From Pseudomonas fortuita (GTDB lineage: Bacteria; Pseudomonadota; Gammaproteobacteria; Pseudomonadales; Pseudomonadaceae): DNA of 64,000 nt. Every line of letters starts with the position of its first letter. The stretch's first letter is position 1. The stretch covers positions 1,095,501 through 1,159,500 of the forward strand of contig NZ_CP114035.2 of NCBI RefSeq assembly GCF_026898135.2, in the 5' to 3' direction. Shown here one piece after another: positions 21,334-32,284 of the stretch. Under the pieces are notes generated by a model, which saw only the letters and a program-made list of their open reading frames with translations, made no database searches and had not been told where the DNA came from. A program made the translations under genes and the position numbers.

Positions 21334-21390
21334 AAAACAAGACTTCACTTAATCTTTCGCATTTGCAGGTGTATCGTATTCGCCCTTCAT

Positions 21391-21408
21391 TGCCAGCCAC
21401 TGCTGGCA
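21391..21408. promoter_or_regulatory. Short palindrome upstream of the multicopper oxidase gene
   Basis: TGCCAGC (21391-21397) and GCTGGCA (21402-21408) form a perfect 7-bp dyad with a 4-base centre, 34 bases before the ATG. It could be an operator or a leader hairpin. There is no evidence for a specific factor. Confidence 0.35.
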
Positions 21409-21442
21409 GCTTGATTGCGCCGAACACGAGGTACCCGCACCG

Positions 21443-22825
21443 ATGTCCTTCACCCGTCGACAAATGCTCAAAGGCCTGACCGGCCTGGTTGTGGTTGGCC
21501 TGGGCGCCGGTGGCGCGGTGCGTTACTGGCTGGGCAAGGTCGAAGATGACAACGCCGGGCATGATTACGAGCTGATCGCGGCGCCGCTGGACGTCGAACT
21601 GGTGCCGGGCTTCAAGACCGAGGCCTGGGCCTTCGGCCCGTCGGCACCGGGCACCGAGCTGCGTGTGCGCCAGGGTACCTGGCTGCGGGTACGCTTTATC
21701 AACCACCTGCCGGTGGAAACCACCATCCACTGGCATGGCATTCGCCTGCCGCTGGAAATGGACGGCGTGCCCTACGTGTCGCAACTGCCGGTCAAGCCAG
21801 GCGAGTACTTCGACTACAAGTTCCGCGTGCCGGATGCCGGCAGCTACTGGTACCACCCGCATGTCAGCAGCTCCGAAGAGCTGGGCCGCGGCCTGGTCGG
21901 CCCGTTGATCGTCGAGGAGCGCGAACCTACAGGGTTCCAGCATGAGCGCACGTTGAGCCTGAAGAACTGGCATGTGGACGAGCAGGGTGCCTGGCTGCCT
22001 TTCAGCATCCCTCGCGAGGCGGCGCGTAACGGTACGGCTGGGCGGCTGATCACCATCAACGGCCAGGCCGACTCGGTCACCGAGCTGCCGGCCGGCCAGG
22101 TGGTGCGGGTGCGCCTGCTGAACCTGGACAACACCTGGACCTACCGGCTCAACCTCAAGGGCAACTGCGAGGCGAAAATCTACGCGCTCGACGGCAACCC
22201 GGTGACCCCGCGGCCGCTGGAGGATGAGTACTGGCTCGGCCCCGGCATGCGCATCTGTCTGGCCATACGTATTCCCGAAGCGGGTGAAGAAATCTCCCTG
22301 CGCGACGGTTTCGTGCGCCTGGGTACACTGCGTTCAGTGCCCAGTAACGACGCCGCGGGTGGCTGGCCGCCAGCGCTGCCGCCCAACCCGATCGCCGAGC
22401 CGGACCTGGAGAATGCCGAAAAGCTCAACTTCAATTTCGAGTGGGCGGCCAGCGTCTCTGTCACCCCCGACCCGGACAAACCGTCGAGCATGTGGCAGAT
22501 CAACGGCCAGGCCTGGGATATCACCGACAAGACCTGCGCCGACCGCCCCATCGCCACGTTGAAAAAGGGCAAGAGCTACATCTTCGAGCTCAAGAACATG
22601 ACCCAGTACCAGCACCCGATCCACCTGCACGGCATGAGCTTCAAGGTGATCGCCTCCAACCGTCACGACATCAAAGAGCCGTGGTTCACCGACACCTACC
22701 TGCTGGGCAAGAACGAGCGCGCCCAGGTAGCGCTGGTGGCGGATAACCCGGGTACCTGGATGTTCCACTGCCACGTCATCGACCACATGGAAACCGGCCT
22801 GATGGCCGCGATTGCGGTGGTCTGA
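21443..22825 (+). CDS. Multicopper oxidase, Tat-exported
   Basis: This 460-residue periplasmic oxidase couples substrate oxidation to oxygen reduction at four coppers. The N-terminus carries a twin-arginine signal (TRRQMLKG at residues 4-11, then a hydrophobic stretch). The four copper motifs are present: HWHG (about 96), HPH (about 137), HPIHLHG (about 391) and HCHVIDHMETGL (about 442). It resembles the CumA/CueO-like laccases of Pseudomonas; copper tolerance or metal oxidation are possible roles. Its stop codon overlaps the tadA start by one base, so they may be co-expressed, although the functions are unrelated. Confidence 0.9.
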   Translation: MSFTRRQMLKGLTGLVVVGLGAGGAVRYWLGKVEDDNAGHDYELIAAPLDVELVPGFKTEAWAFGPSAPGTELRVRQGTWLRVRFINHLPVETTIHWHGIRLPLEMDGVPYVSQLPVKPGEYFDYKFRVPDAGSYWYHPHVSSSEELGRGLVGPLIVEEREPTGFQHERTLSLKNWHVDEQGAWLPFSIPREAARNGTAGRLITINGQADSVTELPAGQVVRVRLLNLDNTWTYRLNLKGNCEAKIYALDGNPVTPRPLEDEYWLGPGMRICLAIRIPEAGEEISLRDGFVRLGTLRSVPSNDAAGGWPPALPPNPIAEPDLENAEKLNFNFEWAASVSVTPDPDKPSSMWQINGQAWDITDKTCADRPIATLKKGKSYIFELKNMTQYQHPIHLHGMSFKVIASNRHDIKEPWFTDTYLLGKNERAQVALVADNPGTWMFHCHVIDHMETGLMAAIAVV

Positions 22826-23304
22826 TGCGCCCGCAGATCATCGATCGCAGCCGTGATCAGGAGTTCATGCAACTGGCCCTGGCCCTGGCGGCCGAGGGCG
22901 CGGCCCTGGGCGAGGTGCCGGTGGGCGCGGTGCTGGTGCAGCATGGGCAGGTGATCGGCCAGGGGTTCAACCGGCCGATCATCGACAGCGACCCCAGCGC
23001 GCATGCCGAGATGGTGGCCATCCGCGCAGCGGCGAAAACAGCCAGTAATTACCGGCTGCCCGGCAGCACCCTGTACGTGACCCTGGAACCGTGCAGCATG
23101 TGTGCAGGGCTGATCGTGCATTCGCGGGTGATGCGGGTAGTATTTGGCGCGCTGGAGCCCAAGGCAGGCATTGTGCAGAGCCAGGGGCAGTTCTTCGGCC
23201 AAGGCTTCCTCAACCATCGGGTGATGGTGGAGGGCGGGGTGCTGGCGCAGGAGTGTGGGCAGATCCTCAGCGATTTCTTCAAGGCCCGCCGGGCCAAGAC
23301 CTAG
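22825..23304 (+). CDS. tadA: tRNA-specific adenosine deaminase
   Basis: This 159-residue zinc enzyme converts A34 of tRNA-Arg(ACG) to inosine. The zinc ligands and the catalytic glutamate are intact: HAE at residues 60-62 and PCSMC with Cys90 and Cys93. The substrate loop region (GQFFGQGFLNHRV) is also present. It shares TGATG with the upstream oxidase gene. It is essential in most bacteria. Confidence 0.94.
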   Translation: MRPQIIDRSRDQEFMQLALALAAEGAALGEVPVGAVLVQHGQVIGQGFNRPIIDSDPSAHAEMVAIRAAAKTASNYRLPGSTLYVTLEPCSMCAGLIVHSRVMRVVFGALEPKAGIVQSQGQFFGQGFLNHRVMVEGGVLAQECGQILSDFFKARRAKT

Positions 23305-23326
23305 CGTTCCAGAAAGGCCCGCATGG

Positions 23327-23393
23327 CAATAGATTCTTTGTGGCTATACCGGCCTCTTCGCAGCGCAAGGCTGCTCCTGCAGGAAATCTATTG
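23327..23393. repeat. Inverted repeat between convergent tadA and mltF
   Basis: CAATAGATT (23327-23335) and AATCTATTG (23385-23393) are exact reverse complements. Between them lies a degenerate REP half (GGCCTCTTCGCAGCGCAAGG). It may terminate transcription from both sides. Confidence 0.55.
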
Positions 23394-23411
23394 GCCTGAG
23401 GGCGATGGTGC

Positions 23412-24896
<1,485 letters not shown>

Positions 24897-25013
24897 TCAG
24901 CCATATCTCGACAACGGTTAGCTTGTCTGGTAGCGGTTTATGTGTTGTGGGGCGTGGCGGAGGATTGCGGTTGGAGCCACCAGGTGCTGGCCTTGGGAGG
25001 TGTTGCGCCTGTG

Positions 25014-25268
25014 AGATCGAGCGCCGCCCGCGCGGCGCTTCGCGGGGCAAGCCCGCTCCCACATTTGTTTCGGGCCAGTTTCTCCTGCCTCCATTGGCGC
25101 GCGCACCCTGGGTGCATGGCTGGAAAGGGATGAAAAGCATCAGCGCAACACGCGATATCGAATGGAGCAAACAACGGCCCGCGCGCCAATGGTTCAGGAA
25201 TGATTGGCCCGAAACAAATGTGGGAGCGGGCTTGCCCCGCGAAGCGCCGCGCGGGCGGCGCTCGATCT
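25014..25268. repeat. Foldback element with perfect 64-bp inverted arms
   Basis: The arms 25014-25077 and 25205-25268 are exact reverse complements over 64 bases. Inside them a second perfect pair occurs, CCATTGGCGCGCG (25091-25103) and CGCGCGCCAATGG (25180-25192). The arms include the P. putida REP core GGGGCAAGCCCGCTCCCACA. The whole 255-bp element can fold into one long hairpin. No coding capacity is evident. The 558-base mltF-purL gap otherwise holds only the purL promoter region. Confidence 0.95.
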
Positions 25269-25356
25269 TCCACGCGACAAACCTCTCAAGGCGAGCACTT
25301 CAAATTCTGACCCGAAAGTCCGGTTACGCCGCCCGGCAGCCGTGGCTTAGAGCGGG

Positions 25357-25385
25357 TGCCGAAAACCATCGAAGTAGGCTAGAAT
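25357..25385 (+). promoter_or_regulatory. Candidate purL promoter
   Basis: TAGAAT at 25380-25385 is a good -10 box 42 bases before the purL ATG. The sequence 17 bases upstream (TGCCGA at 25357-25362) is a poor -35 match. Confidence 0.45.
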
Positions 25386-25427
25386 GCACGGCCTCTAAGC
25401 ACACCCCTTCCTGAGGCTGTCCCGACG

Positions 25428-28400
25428 ATGTTGATCCTGCGCGGCGCTCCTGCCCTTTCTGCCTTTCGCCACGGTAAATTACTCGAGCAACTGAGCCAGA
25501 AAGTCCCCGCTGTTACTGGTTTGTATGCCGAATTTGCCCACTTCGCCGATGTCGATGGCGAGCTGACCGCCGACCAGCAGCAGGTGCTGGGCCGTCTGCT
25601 CAAGTACGGCCCGAGCGTGCCGGTACAGGAGCCGACTGGCCGCCTGTTCCTGGTCGTGCCGCGCCTGGGCACCATTTCGCCGTGGGCCAGCAAGGCCAGC
25701 GACATCGCCCACAACTGCGGCCTGCAGTCGATCCAGCGCCTGGAGCGCGGCATCGCCTACTACGTTGCCGGCACCCTGAGCGACGCTGATGCCGCGTTGA
25801 TTGCTGCCGAACTGCACGACCGCATGACCCAGCGCGTGCTCGGCCAGCTGGAGCAGGCGTCCGACCTGTTCAGCCACGCCCAGCCCAAGCCGATGACCTC
25901 GGTGGACATCCTGGCCGGTGGCCGTGACGCCCTGGCCCAGGCCAACATCGACCTGGGCCTGGCCCTTGCCGAAGACGAGATCGACTACCTGGTCGCTGCC
26001 TTCCAGGGGCTCAAGCGCAACCCGAACGACATCGAACTGATGATGTTCGCCCAGGCCAACTCCGAGCACTGCCGCCACAAGATCTTCAACGCCAGTTGGG
26101 ACATCGACGGCCAGGCTCAGGAAAAAAGCCTGTTCGGCATGATCAAGAACACCTACCAGATGCACAGCGAAGGCGTGCTGTCTGCGTACAAGGACAACGC
26201 CTCGGTCATCGTCGGTAACGTAGCCGGCCGCTTCTTCCCGAACCCTGAAACCCGCCAGTACGGCGCGGTGCAGGAGCCGGTGCACATCCTGATGAAGGTG
26301 GAAACCCACAACCACCCGACTGCCATCGCCCCGTTCTCCGGCGCCTCCACCGGCTCCGGTGGCGAAATCCGCGATGAAGGTGCTACCGGCCGCGGCGCCA
26401 AGCCCAAGGCGGGCCTGACCGGCTTCACCGTGTCCAACCTGCGCATTCCGGGCTTCGAACAGCCTTGGGAGCAGGCCTACGGCAAGCCTGAGCGTATCGT
26501 CGACGCCCTCGACATCATGATCGAAGGCCCGCTGGGTGGCGCCGCGTTCAACAACGAATTCGGTCGCCCGGCCCTGACCGGTTACTTCCGTACCTTCGAG
26601 CAGGCCATCAATACCCCGCACGGTGAAGAAGTGCGCGGCTACCACAAGCCGATCATGCTGGCCGGTGGTATGGGCAACATCCGTGAAGACCACGTGCAGA
26701 AGGGCGAGATCACCGTCGGCGCCAAGCTGATCGTGCTCGGCGGCCCGGCCATGCTGATCGGCCTGGGTGGCGGCGCCGCTTCGTCGGTGGCTACCGGTGC
26801 CAGCTCGGCTGACCTGGACTTTGCCTCGGTACAGCGCGAAAACCCGGAAATGGAGCGCCGTTGCCAAGAGGTCATCGACCGCTGCTGGCAGCTGGGTGAC
26901 AACAACCCGATCGCCTTCATCCACGACGTGGGCGCGGGCGGTATCTCCAACGCTTTCCCCGAGCTGGTCAACGACGGTGGCCGTGGTGGCCGCTTCGAGC
27001 TGCGTAACGTGCCCAATGACGAGCCGGGCATGGCCCCGCACGAAATCTGGAGCAACGAATCGCAAGAGCGTTACGTGCTGGCCGTCAGCGCGGTCGACTT
27101 CGAGCGTTTCCAGGCCATCTGCGAGCGTGAGCGTTGCCCGTTTGCCGTGGTCGGTGAAGCAACCGAAGAGCCGCACCTGACCGTAAGCGACAGCCACTTC
27201 GGCAACACGCCTGTGGACATGCCGCTGGACGTGCTGCTGGGCAAGCCGCCGCGCATGCACCGCTCGGTTACCCGCGAGGCCGAGCTGGGCGATGACTTCG
27301 ACCCGAGCGAGCTGGACCTGGACAACGCCGTGCAGCGCGTGTTGAACCACCCGGCCGTGGCCAGCAAGAGCTTCCTGATCACCATTGGCGACCGTACCAT
27401 CACCGGCCTGGTTGCCCGCGACCAGATGGTCGGCCCGTGGCAAGTACCGGTCGCTGACTGCGCCGTCACCGCCACCAGCTTCGACGTCTACACCGGTGAA
27501 GCCATGGCCATGGGCGAGCGCACCCCGCTGGCGCTGCTGGATGCCCCGGCGTCCGGGCGCATGGCCATCGGTGAAGCCCTGACCAACCTGGCGGCTTCGC
27601 GCATCGAGAAACTGTCCGACATCAAACTGTCGGCCAACTGGATGTCCGCCGCCGGTCACCCGGGTGAAGATGCCCGCCTGTACGACACCGTCAAGGCTGT
27701 CGGCATGGAGCTGTGCCCAGAGCTGGGCATTACCATTCCGGTCGGCAAAGACTCGATGTCGATGAAGACCAAGTGGAGCGATGAGGGTGGCGAGAAGAGC
27801 GTCACCTCGCCAATGTCGCTGATCATCACCGGCTTCGCCCCGGTCACCGACATTCGCAAGACCCTGACCCCTGAACTGCGCATGGACAAGGGCGAGACCG
27901 ACCTGATCCTGATCGACCTGGGCCGTGGCAAGAACCGCATGGGCGCCTCGATCCTGGCGCAGACCTACGGCAAGATTGCTGCCCAGGCACCGGACGTGGA
28001 CGACGCCGAAGACCTCAAGGCCTTCTTTGCCGTGATCCAGGGGCTGAACGCCGACGGCCACCTGCTGGCCTACCACGACCGCTCCGACGGCGGCCTGATC
28101 ACCACCGTGCTGGAAATGGCCTTCGCCGGCCACTGCGGCCTGGACCTGCAACTCGACCCACTGACTGACAACCGTAAAGACGTACCGGCCATCCTCTTCA
28201 ACGAAGAGCTGGGTGCGGTTATCCAGGTTCGCCAGGATGCCACCCCGGACGTGCTGGCGCAGTTCAGCGCGGCTGGCCTGGGCGAGGAGTGCGTCGCGGT
28301 GATCGGCAAGCCGGTCAACAACGCCGAAGTGTCCATCAGCCTGAACGGCGAAGTGCTGTTCGACGACGACCGTCGCATGCTGCAGCGTCAGTGGGCCGAG

Positions 28401-29327
28401 ACCAGCTACCAGATCCAGCGCCTGCGCGACAACGCTGACTGCGCCGACCAGGAATTCGACCTGCTGCTCGAGGAAGACAACCCAGGCCTGTCGGTCAAGC
28501 TGGGCTTCGACGTCAACGACGACATCGCTGCGCCGTACATCAAGAAGGGCGTGCGCCCGCAAGTGGCCATCCTGCGTGAGCAGGGCGTCAACGGCCAGGT
28601 CGAGATGGCCGCTGCCTTCGACCGTGCCGGTTTTGCCGCCATCGACGTGCACATGAGCGACATCCTGGCGGGCCGTGTCGACTTCGAGGCCTTCAAGGGC
28701 CTGGTCGCCTGCGGTGGCTTCTCTTACGGTGACGTGCTGGGTGCCGGTGAAGGCTGGGCCAAGTCGGCGCTGTTCAACGCCCGTGCCCGTGATGCGTTCC
28801 AGGCCTTCTTCGAGCGTACCGACAGCTTCGCCCTGGGCGTGTGCAACGGTTGCCAGATGATGTCCAACCTGCACGAGCTGATCCCGGGCACCGAGTACTG
28901 GCCGCACTTCGTGCGTAACCGCTCGGAGCAGTTCGAGGCTCGCGTTGCCATGGTCGAGGTGCAGAAGTCCAACTCGATCTTCCTGCAGGGCATGGCCGGT
29001 TCGCGCATGCCGATCGCCATTGCTCACGGTGAAGGCCATGCCGAGTTCGCCAATGAAGCGGCACTGCTGGAAGCCGACCTGTCCGGTTGTGTGGCCCTGC
29101 GCTACGTCGACAACCACGGCAAGGTCACCGAAGCCTACCCGGCCAACCCGAACGGCTCGCCGCGTGGTATCACCGGCCTGACCAGCCGCGACGGCCGCGT
29201 GACCATCATGATGCCGCACCCGGAGCGCGTGTTCCGCGCCGTGCAGAACTCCTGGCGCCCGGATGAGTGGCAGGAAGATGCCGCGCTGATGCGTATGTTC
29301 CGCAACGCGCGGGTGTGGGTGAACTAA
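25428..29327 (+). CDS. purL: Phosphoribosylformylglycinamidine synthase (large, fused form)
   Basis: This 1299-residue enzyme makes FGAM from FGAR, glutamine and ATP in purine synthesis. It is the single-chain form typical of gammaproteobacteria: a PurS-like N-terminal domain, two AIRS-like synthase halves (for example [19 protein letters not shown] and the [14 protein letters not shown] segment), and a C-terminal class I glutaminase with the nucleophile in GVCNGCQMM (Cys1139) and the catalytic His in AHGEGHAEF. Length is normal. The downstream NIF3-like gene begins 3 bases after its stop. Confidence 0.97.
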   Translation: MLILRGAPALSAFRHGKLLEQLSQKVPAVTGLYAEFAHFADVDGELTADQQQVLGRLLKYGPSVPVQEPTGRLFLVVPRLGTISPWASKASDIAHNCGLQSIQRLERGIAYYVAGTLSDADAALIAAELHDRMTQRVLGQLEQASDLFSHAQPKPMTSVDILAGGRDALAQANIDLGLALAEDEIDYLVAAFQGLKRNPNDIELMMFAQANSEHCRHKIFNASWDIDGQAQEKSLFGMIKNTYQMHSEGVLSAYKDNASVIVGNVAGRFFPNPETRQYGAVQEPVHILMKVETHNHPTAIAPFSGASTGSGGEIRDEGATGRGAKPKAGLTGFTVSNLRIPGFEQPWEQAYGKPERIVDALDIMIEGPLGGAAFNNEFGRPALTGYFRTFEQAINTPHGEEVRGYHKPIMLAGGMGNIREDHVQKGEITVGAKLIVLGGPAMLIGLGGGAASSVATGASSADLDFASVQRENPEMERRCQEVIDRCWQLGDNNPIAFIHDVGAGGISNAFPELVNDGGRGGRFELRNVPNDEPGMAPHEIWSNESQERYVLAVSAVDFERFQAICERERCPFAVVGEATEEPHLTVSDSHFGNTPVDMPLDVLLGKPPRMHRSVTREAELGDDFDPSELDLDNAVQRVLNHPAVASKSFLITIGDRTITGLVARDQMVGPWQVPVADCAVTATSFDVYTGEAMAMGERTPLALLDAPASGRMAIGEALTNLAASRIEKLSDIKLSANWMSAAGHPGEDARLYDTVKAVGMELCPELGITIPVGKDSMSMKTKWSDEGGEKSVTSPMSLIITGFAPVTDIRKTLTPELRMDKGETDLILIDLGRGKNRMGASILAQTYGKIAAQAPDVDDAEDLKAFFAVIQGLNADGHLLAYHDRSDGGLITTVLEMAFAGHCGLDLQLDPLTDNRKDVPAILFNEELGAVIQVRQDATPDVLAQFSAAGLGEECVAVIGKPVNNAEVSISLNGEVLFDDDRRMLQRQWAETSYQIQRLRDNADCADQEFDLLLEEDNPGLSVKLGFDVNDDIAAPYIKKGVRPQVAILREQGVNGQVEMAAAFDRAGFAAIDVHMSDILAGRVDFEAFKGLVACGGFSYGDVLGAGEGWAKSALFNARARDAFQAFFERTDSFALGVCNGCQMMSNLHELIPGTEYWPHFVRNRSEQFEARVAMVEVQKSNSIFLQGMAGSRMPIAIAHGEGHAEFANEAALLEADLSGCVALRYVDNHGKVTEAYPANPNGSPRGITGLTSRDGRVTIMMPHPERVFRAVQNSWRPDEWQEDAALMRMFRNARVWVN

Positions 29328-29330
29328 GGC

Positions 29331-29642
29331 GTGTACAAGCTCGCCTTCTTTGTCCCCGCCAGCCATGTCGAGGTGGTCAAGGCCGCTGTGTTCGCTGCTG
29401 GTGGCGGGCGCATCGGCGACTATGACCACTGCGCCTGGCAAACCTTGGGCCAGGGCCAGTTCCGCCCGTTGGACGGCAGCCAGCCGTTCCTCGGGCAAGC
29501 CGGTCAGGTCGAGGTGGTGGAGGAGTGGAAGGTAGAGCTGGTGGTGGCTGACGAGCTGATTGCCCAGGCTGTCGCAGCGCTGAAGCAAAGCCACCCGTAC
29601 GAGACGCCAGCCTATGAGGTCTGGCGGCTCGCCGAGTTCTAG
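29331..29642 (+). CDS. NIF3-like small protein (YqfO/CutA-like domain)
   Basis: This 103-residue product begins with GTG and has the ferredoxin-like YKLAFFVPASHVEVVKAAVF opening and the closing HPYETPAYEVW. This is the module inserted into Nif3 proteins of the YqfO type and found alone in Pseudomonas. It probably forms a trimer and may bind metal, but its function is unknown. Three bases separate it from purL, so it is co-transcribed; no purine role is established. Confidence 0.8.
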   Translation: MYKLAFFVPASHVEVVKAAVFAAGGGRIGDYDHCAWQTLGQGQFRPLDGSQPFLGQAGQVEVVEEWKVELVVADELIAQAVAALKQSHPYETPAYEVWRLAEF

Positions 29643-29655
29643 ACCGCATCACGGC

Positions 29656-29741
29656 TGTTCGCGGGCACGCCCGCTCCCACAGGGATCGCACAACCCTCGA
29701 GTATTGTGCGATCCCTGTGGGAGCGGGCGTGCCCGCGAACA
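29656..29741. repeat. Perfect 38-bp inverted repeat between convergent genes (REP pair)
   Basis: The arms 29656-29693 and 29704-29741 are exact reverse complements with a 10-base loop. The core is GCGGGCACGCCCGCTCCCAC. It fills the space between the NIF3-like gene and tatC and could end transcripts from both directions. Confidence 0.95.
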
Positions 29742-29745
29742 GGCC

Positions 29746-30507
29746 CTACAGTTCAGCCACAATCTCCTTGCCTGGCTCAGGCCGTTTCAACCCGGCACAA
29801 GCCAGCAACCCCACCTCGAACAGCACCCACATCGGCACCGCCAACATCGTCTGCGAAAACACATCCGGTGGCGTCAAAATCATCCCCACCACAAAGCACC
29901 CGACGATCACGTAGGGCCTGCTGCGCCGCAATGTGGCCACATCCGCCAACCCCACCCAGACAACGATGAACGTTGCCACCGGTATCTCGAACGCCAGCCC
30001 GAATGCCAGGAACAGCGCCAGGATAAAGTCCAGGTACTGGCTGATATCGGTCATCATCGCCACACCGTCCGGCGTCACGCTGGCAAAGAAACCGAACATC
30101 ATCGGGAATACCAGGAAGAACGCGAACGCCATGCCGGCATAGAACAGCACGATGCTCGACACCAGCAGTGGCAGGGCAATGCGCCGCTCACGGCGGTACA
30201 GCCCCGGTGCCAGAAAGCCCCATGCCTGGTGCAGTAGCAGCGGCATGGCGATGAACAGTGCGCACATTGCGGTCAGCTTGAACGGCGTCAGAAACGGCGA
30301 GGTGACGCTGGTGGCGATCATGCTGGCGCCTTCCGGCAAAAAGCGCCGCAGCGGTTCGGAGATGAGCGTGTACAACGTCTGGGCGAAGGGGAACAGGCCG
30401 GCGAATACCAGGGCCACCAGTGCCAGGCAACGCACCAGGCGTTTGCGCAGGTCCCGCAGGTGTTCGGTCAGCGGCATGCTGGCTGTCGGGTCCATGGCAA
30501 TACTCAT
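29746..30507 (-). CDS. tatC: Sec-independent protein translocase TatC
   Basis: This 253-residue inner-membrane protein has six predicted helices and recognises twin-arginine signals together with TatB. The family patterns [14 protein letters not shown] at the start, PFLTPFKL, and [20 protein letters not shown] near the end are clear. It overlaps tatB by 4 bases. As I recall, P. putida carries a second tat locus elsewhere; this copy sits within a phosphatase/T2SS cluster, suggesting a dedicated role. Confidence 0.95.
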   Translation of the reverse strand: MSIAMDPTASMPLTEHLRDLRKRLVRCLALVALVFAGLFPFAQTLYTLISEPLRRFLPEGASMIATSVTSPFLTPFKLTAMCALFIAMPLLLHQAWGFLAPGLYRRERRIALPLLVSSIVLFYAGMAFAFFLVFPMMFGFFASVTPDGVAMMTDISQYLDFILALFLAFGLAFEIPVATFIVVWVGLADVATLRRSRPYVIVGCFVVGMILTPPDVFSQTMLAVPMWVLFEVGLLACAGLKRPEPGKEIVAEL

Positions 30508-30794
30508 GAGGCGTTTTCCTTGGGGGCGGCGACCGTGGTGGCATCATTGGCCGGCACCGTGTTCAGGCTGATGCCCTGGCGTATTTCCTGTTCCAGGCGC
30601 TGCAGCGGTGCGCTGTCGAGGTTGGGCAACTCGATTTCGCGTTCTACCTGCGTGCGCAAGGCGTACATGGCCCGGCGTGCCTGGCCCAGGCCGCGCCCGA
30701 GGGTGCGCGCTGCAACCGGCAGGCGCTCCGGGCCCAGCACCAGCAGCGCGACGACGCCCACCAGCAGCAGCTCGCTGAAGCCTACCTCGAACAT
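30504..30794 (-). CDS. tatB: Sec-independent protein translocase TatB
   Basis: This 96-residue protein has a single N-terminal membrane helix ([20 protein letters not shown]), the Gly-Pro hinge GPERLP and an amphipathic helix rich in Arg and Gln, as expected of TatB. It is shorter than E. coli TatB (about 170) because the disordered tail is reduced. It overlaps tatA and tatC by a few bases each. Confidence 0.92.
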   Translation of the reverse strand: MFEVGFSELLLVGVVALLVLGPERLPVAARTLGRGLGQARRAMYALRTQVEREIELPNLDSAPLQRLEQEIRQGISLNTVPANDATTVAAPKENAS

Positions 30795-31027
30795 CAGGCC
30801 TGACGGTCCGCTTGAGGCTGCTGCGCGGCTTGGCCGGTCAGCGGGGCCTGTTGCTGAACCTGCGCCTGGCCAGTTGCGCTGGCGTCAGTGTCGCCGCCCA
30901 TGGACTTGCGAAAACCCTGGATCGCCTCGCCCACATCGCTGCCCAGGCCCTTGAGGCGCTTGGTACCAAACAGCAGGAATACGATCAGCAGTACGATCAC
31001 CAGTTGCCAGATTCCAATGCCACCCAT
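30794..31027 (-). CDS. tatA: Sec-independent protein translocase TatA
   Basis: This 77-residue pore-forming subunit begins [20 protein letters not shown] and has the hallmark [20 protein letters not shown] amphipathic helix, then a Gln-rich tail. I chose the ATG at 31027 because AGGAG lies 9 bases upstream; the frame is open further but without a signal. It is the first gene of tatABC and is divergent from gspK. Confidence 0.94.
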   Translation of the reverse strand: MGGIGIWQLVIVLLIVFLLFGTKRLKGLGSDVGEAIQGFRKSMGGDTDASATGQAQVQQQAPLTGQAAQQPQADRQA

Positions 31028-31172
31028 TGCCACCACTCCTGTAAGGTCATGAAAAGGAAGGGCAATCCTGCCTCGTGCAGATGACGCGCAGATGACGGAC
31101 TGGCATTGCCATCTACCTGCAACACACCGCGTGTTGACTGGCGTCTTTATTCTGCGAGCGAGGCACGCACGA

Positions 31173-32138
31173 ATGGGTGGCAGGCAACAGCAGGGTGCGG
31201 CCCTGCTGATGGTGATGGTGGTGCTGGCAATGCTGGCGGCGGGCATGGCCTGGTTGGTGGAAGATGGCCGGCGCCAGGTGGATGAAGTGCGCCTGCTGCA
31301 CCAGCGCATACAGGTGCGGGCTATGGAGCAGGCCGGCCTGGCCTATGCCGAGCAGGCTCTGCGCGACCCCGCCTGGCGGCTTAGCCCGCTGTTCTGGCAG
31401 GCCTTGCGGGGGCAGCCGCTGAATTACGACTTTGGCGCCGGGCAGGCGCAGCTGCGGGTGCGCGACCAGCACACCTGCTTCAACGTCAATGCGCTGCTGG
31501 GTGCCGATGGCGAGCGCGCCGAGCGCCAATTGCGTCACCTGCTGGGCGACGACATGGCCGCCGAACGCCTGGTCGATGCGCTGGCCGACTGGCTCGACGC
31601 CGACAGCGACACCCGCCTGCAGGGCGCCGAAAGTGCCCAGTACCTGCGCCAGCAACCGCCGCGCCTGGCGGCCAACCAGCCGATGCTCGACACCAGCGAA
31701 CTGAACCTGTTGCTGGAGCCGGACGCCAGCCGCCAAGCGCGTTATCCGATGCTGTGCGCCTTGCCCGAGATCACCGGCTGGCGTCTGAACGCCAATGCGC
31801 TCGGGCTGGAGCACCTCCCGTTGCTGGAAGCGCTGTACGAAGGGCGCTATTCGCGGTCGCTGCTCAGCCGCATCATCAGCGGGCGGCCGGCGTCGGGGTA
31901 TGTGGATGCGGCCGCGTTGCGCCAGGCGCTAGGGGCGGTGGATGACGAAACGTTTGAACGGCTGAGTGAGGGTTTGCTGCTCAACAGCGGGTACTTCCTG
32001 CTGCAGCTGTCGTTCGAGGAAGAGGGGCGGGTGATACGCAGCGAGTTTCAGGTGGAGGCGCTGGGAGTGGTGCAATGGCATGCCCGGGTGCCGGCGCAGC
32101 AGGTGCGGGTGCGTAGCCGGGAGCCGATGGCCTGGTAG
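31173..32138 (+). CDS. gspK: Type II secretion minor pseudopilin GspK (XcpX)
   Basis: This 321-residue pseudopilin caps the T2SS pseudopilus tip together with GspI and GspJ. The prepilin leader MGGRQQQG is cleaved before [20 protein letters not shown]. As usual for GspK it lacks the Glu5 of major pilins. The large soluble domain contains FNVNALLG and the ADWLDAD motif. The start at 31173 is preceded by GAGG and gives an 8-residue leader; upstream in-frame codons would lengthen it wrongly. The gene stands apart from the rest of the gsp operon, separated by the phosphatase gene on the other strand. Confidence 0.9.
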   Translation: MGGRQQQGAALLMVMVVLAMLAAGMAWLVEDGRRQVDEVRLLHQRIQVRAMEQAGLAYAEQALRDPAWRLSPLFWQALRGQPLNYDFGAGQAQLRVRDQHTCFNVNALLGADGERAERQLRHLLGDDMAAERLVDALADWLDADSDTRLQGAESAQYLRQQPPRLAANQPMLDTSELNLLLEPDASRQARYPMLCALPEITGWRLNANALGLEHLPLLEALYEGRYSRSLLSRIISGRPASGYVDAAALRQALGAVDDETFERLSEGLLLNSGYFLLQLSFEEEGRVIRSEFQVEALGVVQWHARVPAQQVRVRSREPMAW

Positions 32139-32153
32139 GGCTCGATATTGCCG

Positions 32154-32270
32154 GGGCTGCTTTGCAGTCCTTTCGCCGGCAAGCCAGCTCCCCCAGGAAA
32201 CCAAGGCATTCATGGCCTGTGATATCCCTGTGGGAGCTGGCTTGCCGACGAAAGGGCCGCAAAGCGGGCC
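32154..32270. repeat. REP-type imperfect inverted pair between gspK and the PhoX gene
   Basis: The elements at 32154-32192 and 32232-32270 are imperfect reverse complements (core GCCGGCAAGCCAGCTCCC and its mirror). They separate two convergent genes and may serve as a terminator. Confidence 0.82.
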
Positions 32271-32284
32271 CGTAAACAGCTCGA

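Noticed and set aside
25479..29594. A 1371-codon open frame antisense to purL
   Set aside because: It is a by-product of high GC content and codon bias. It mirrors purL over its whole length, has no recognisable domain, and consists of low-complexity His/Gly/Val/Asp-rich residues typical of shadow frames.
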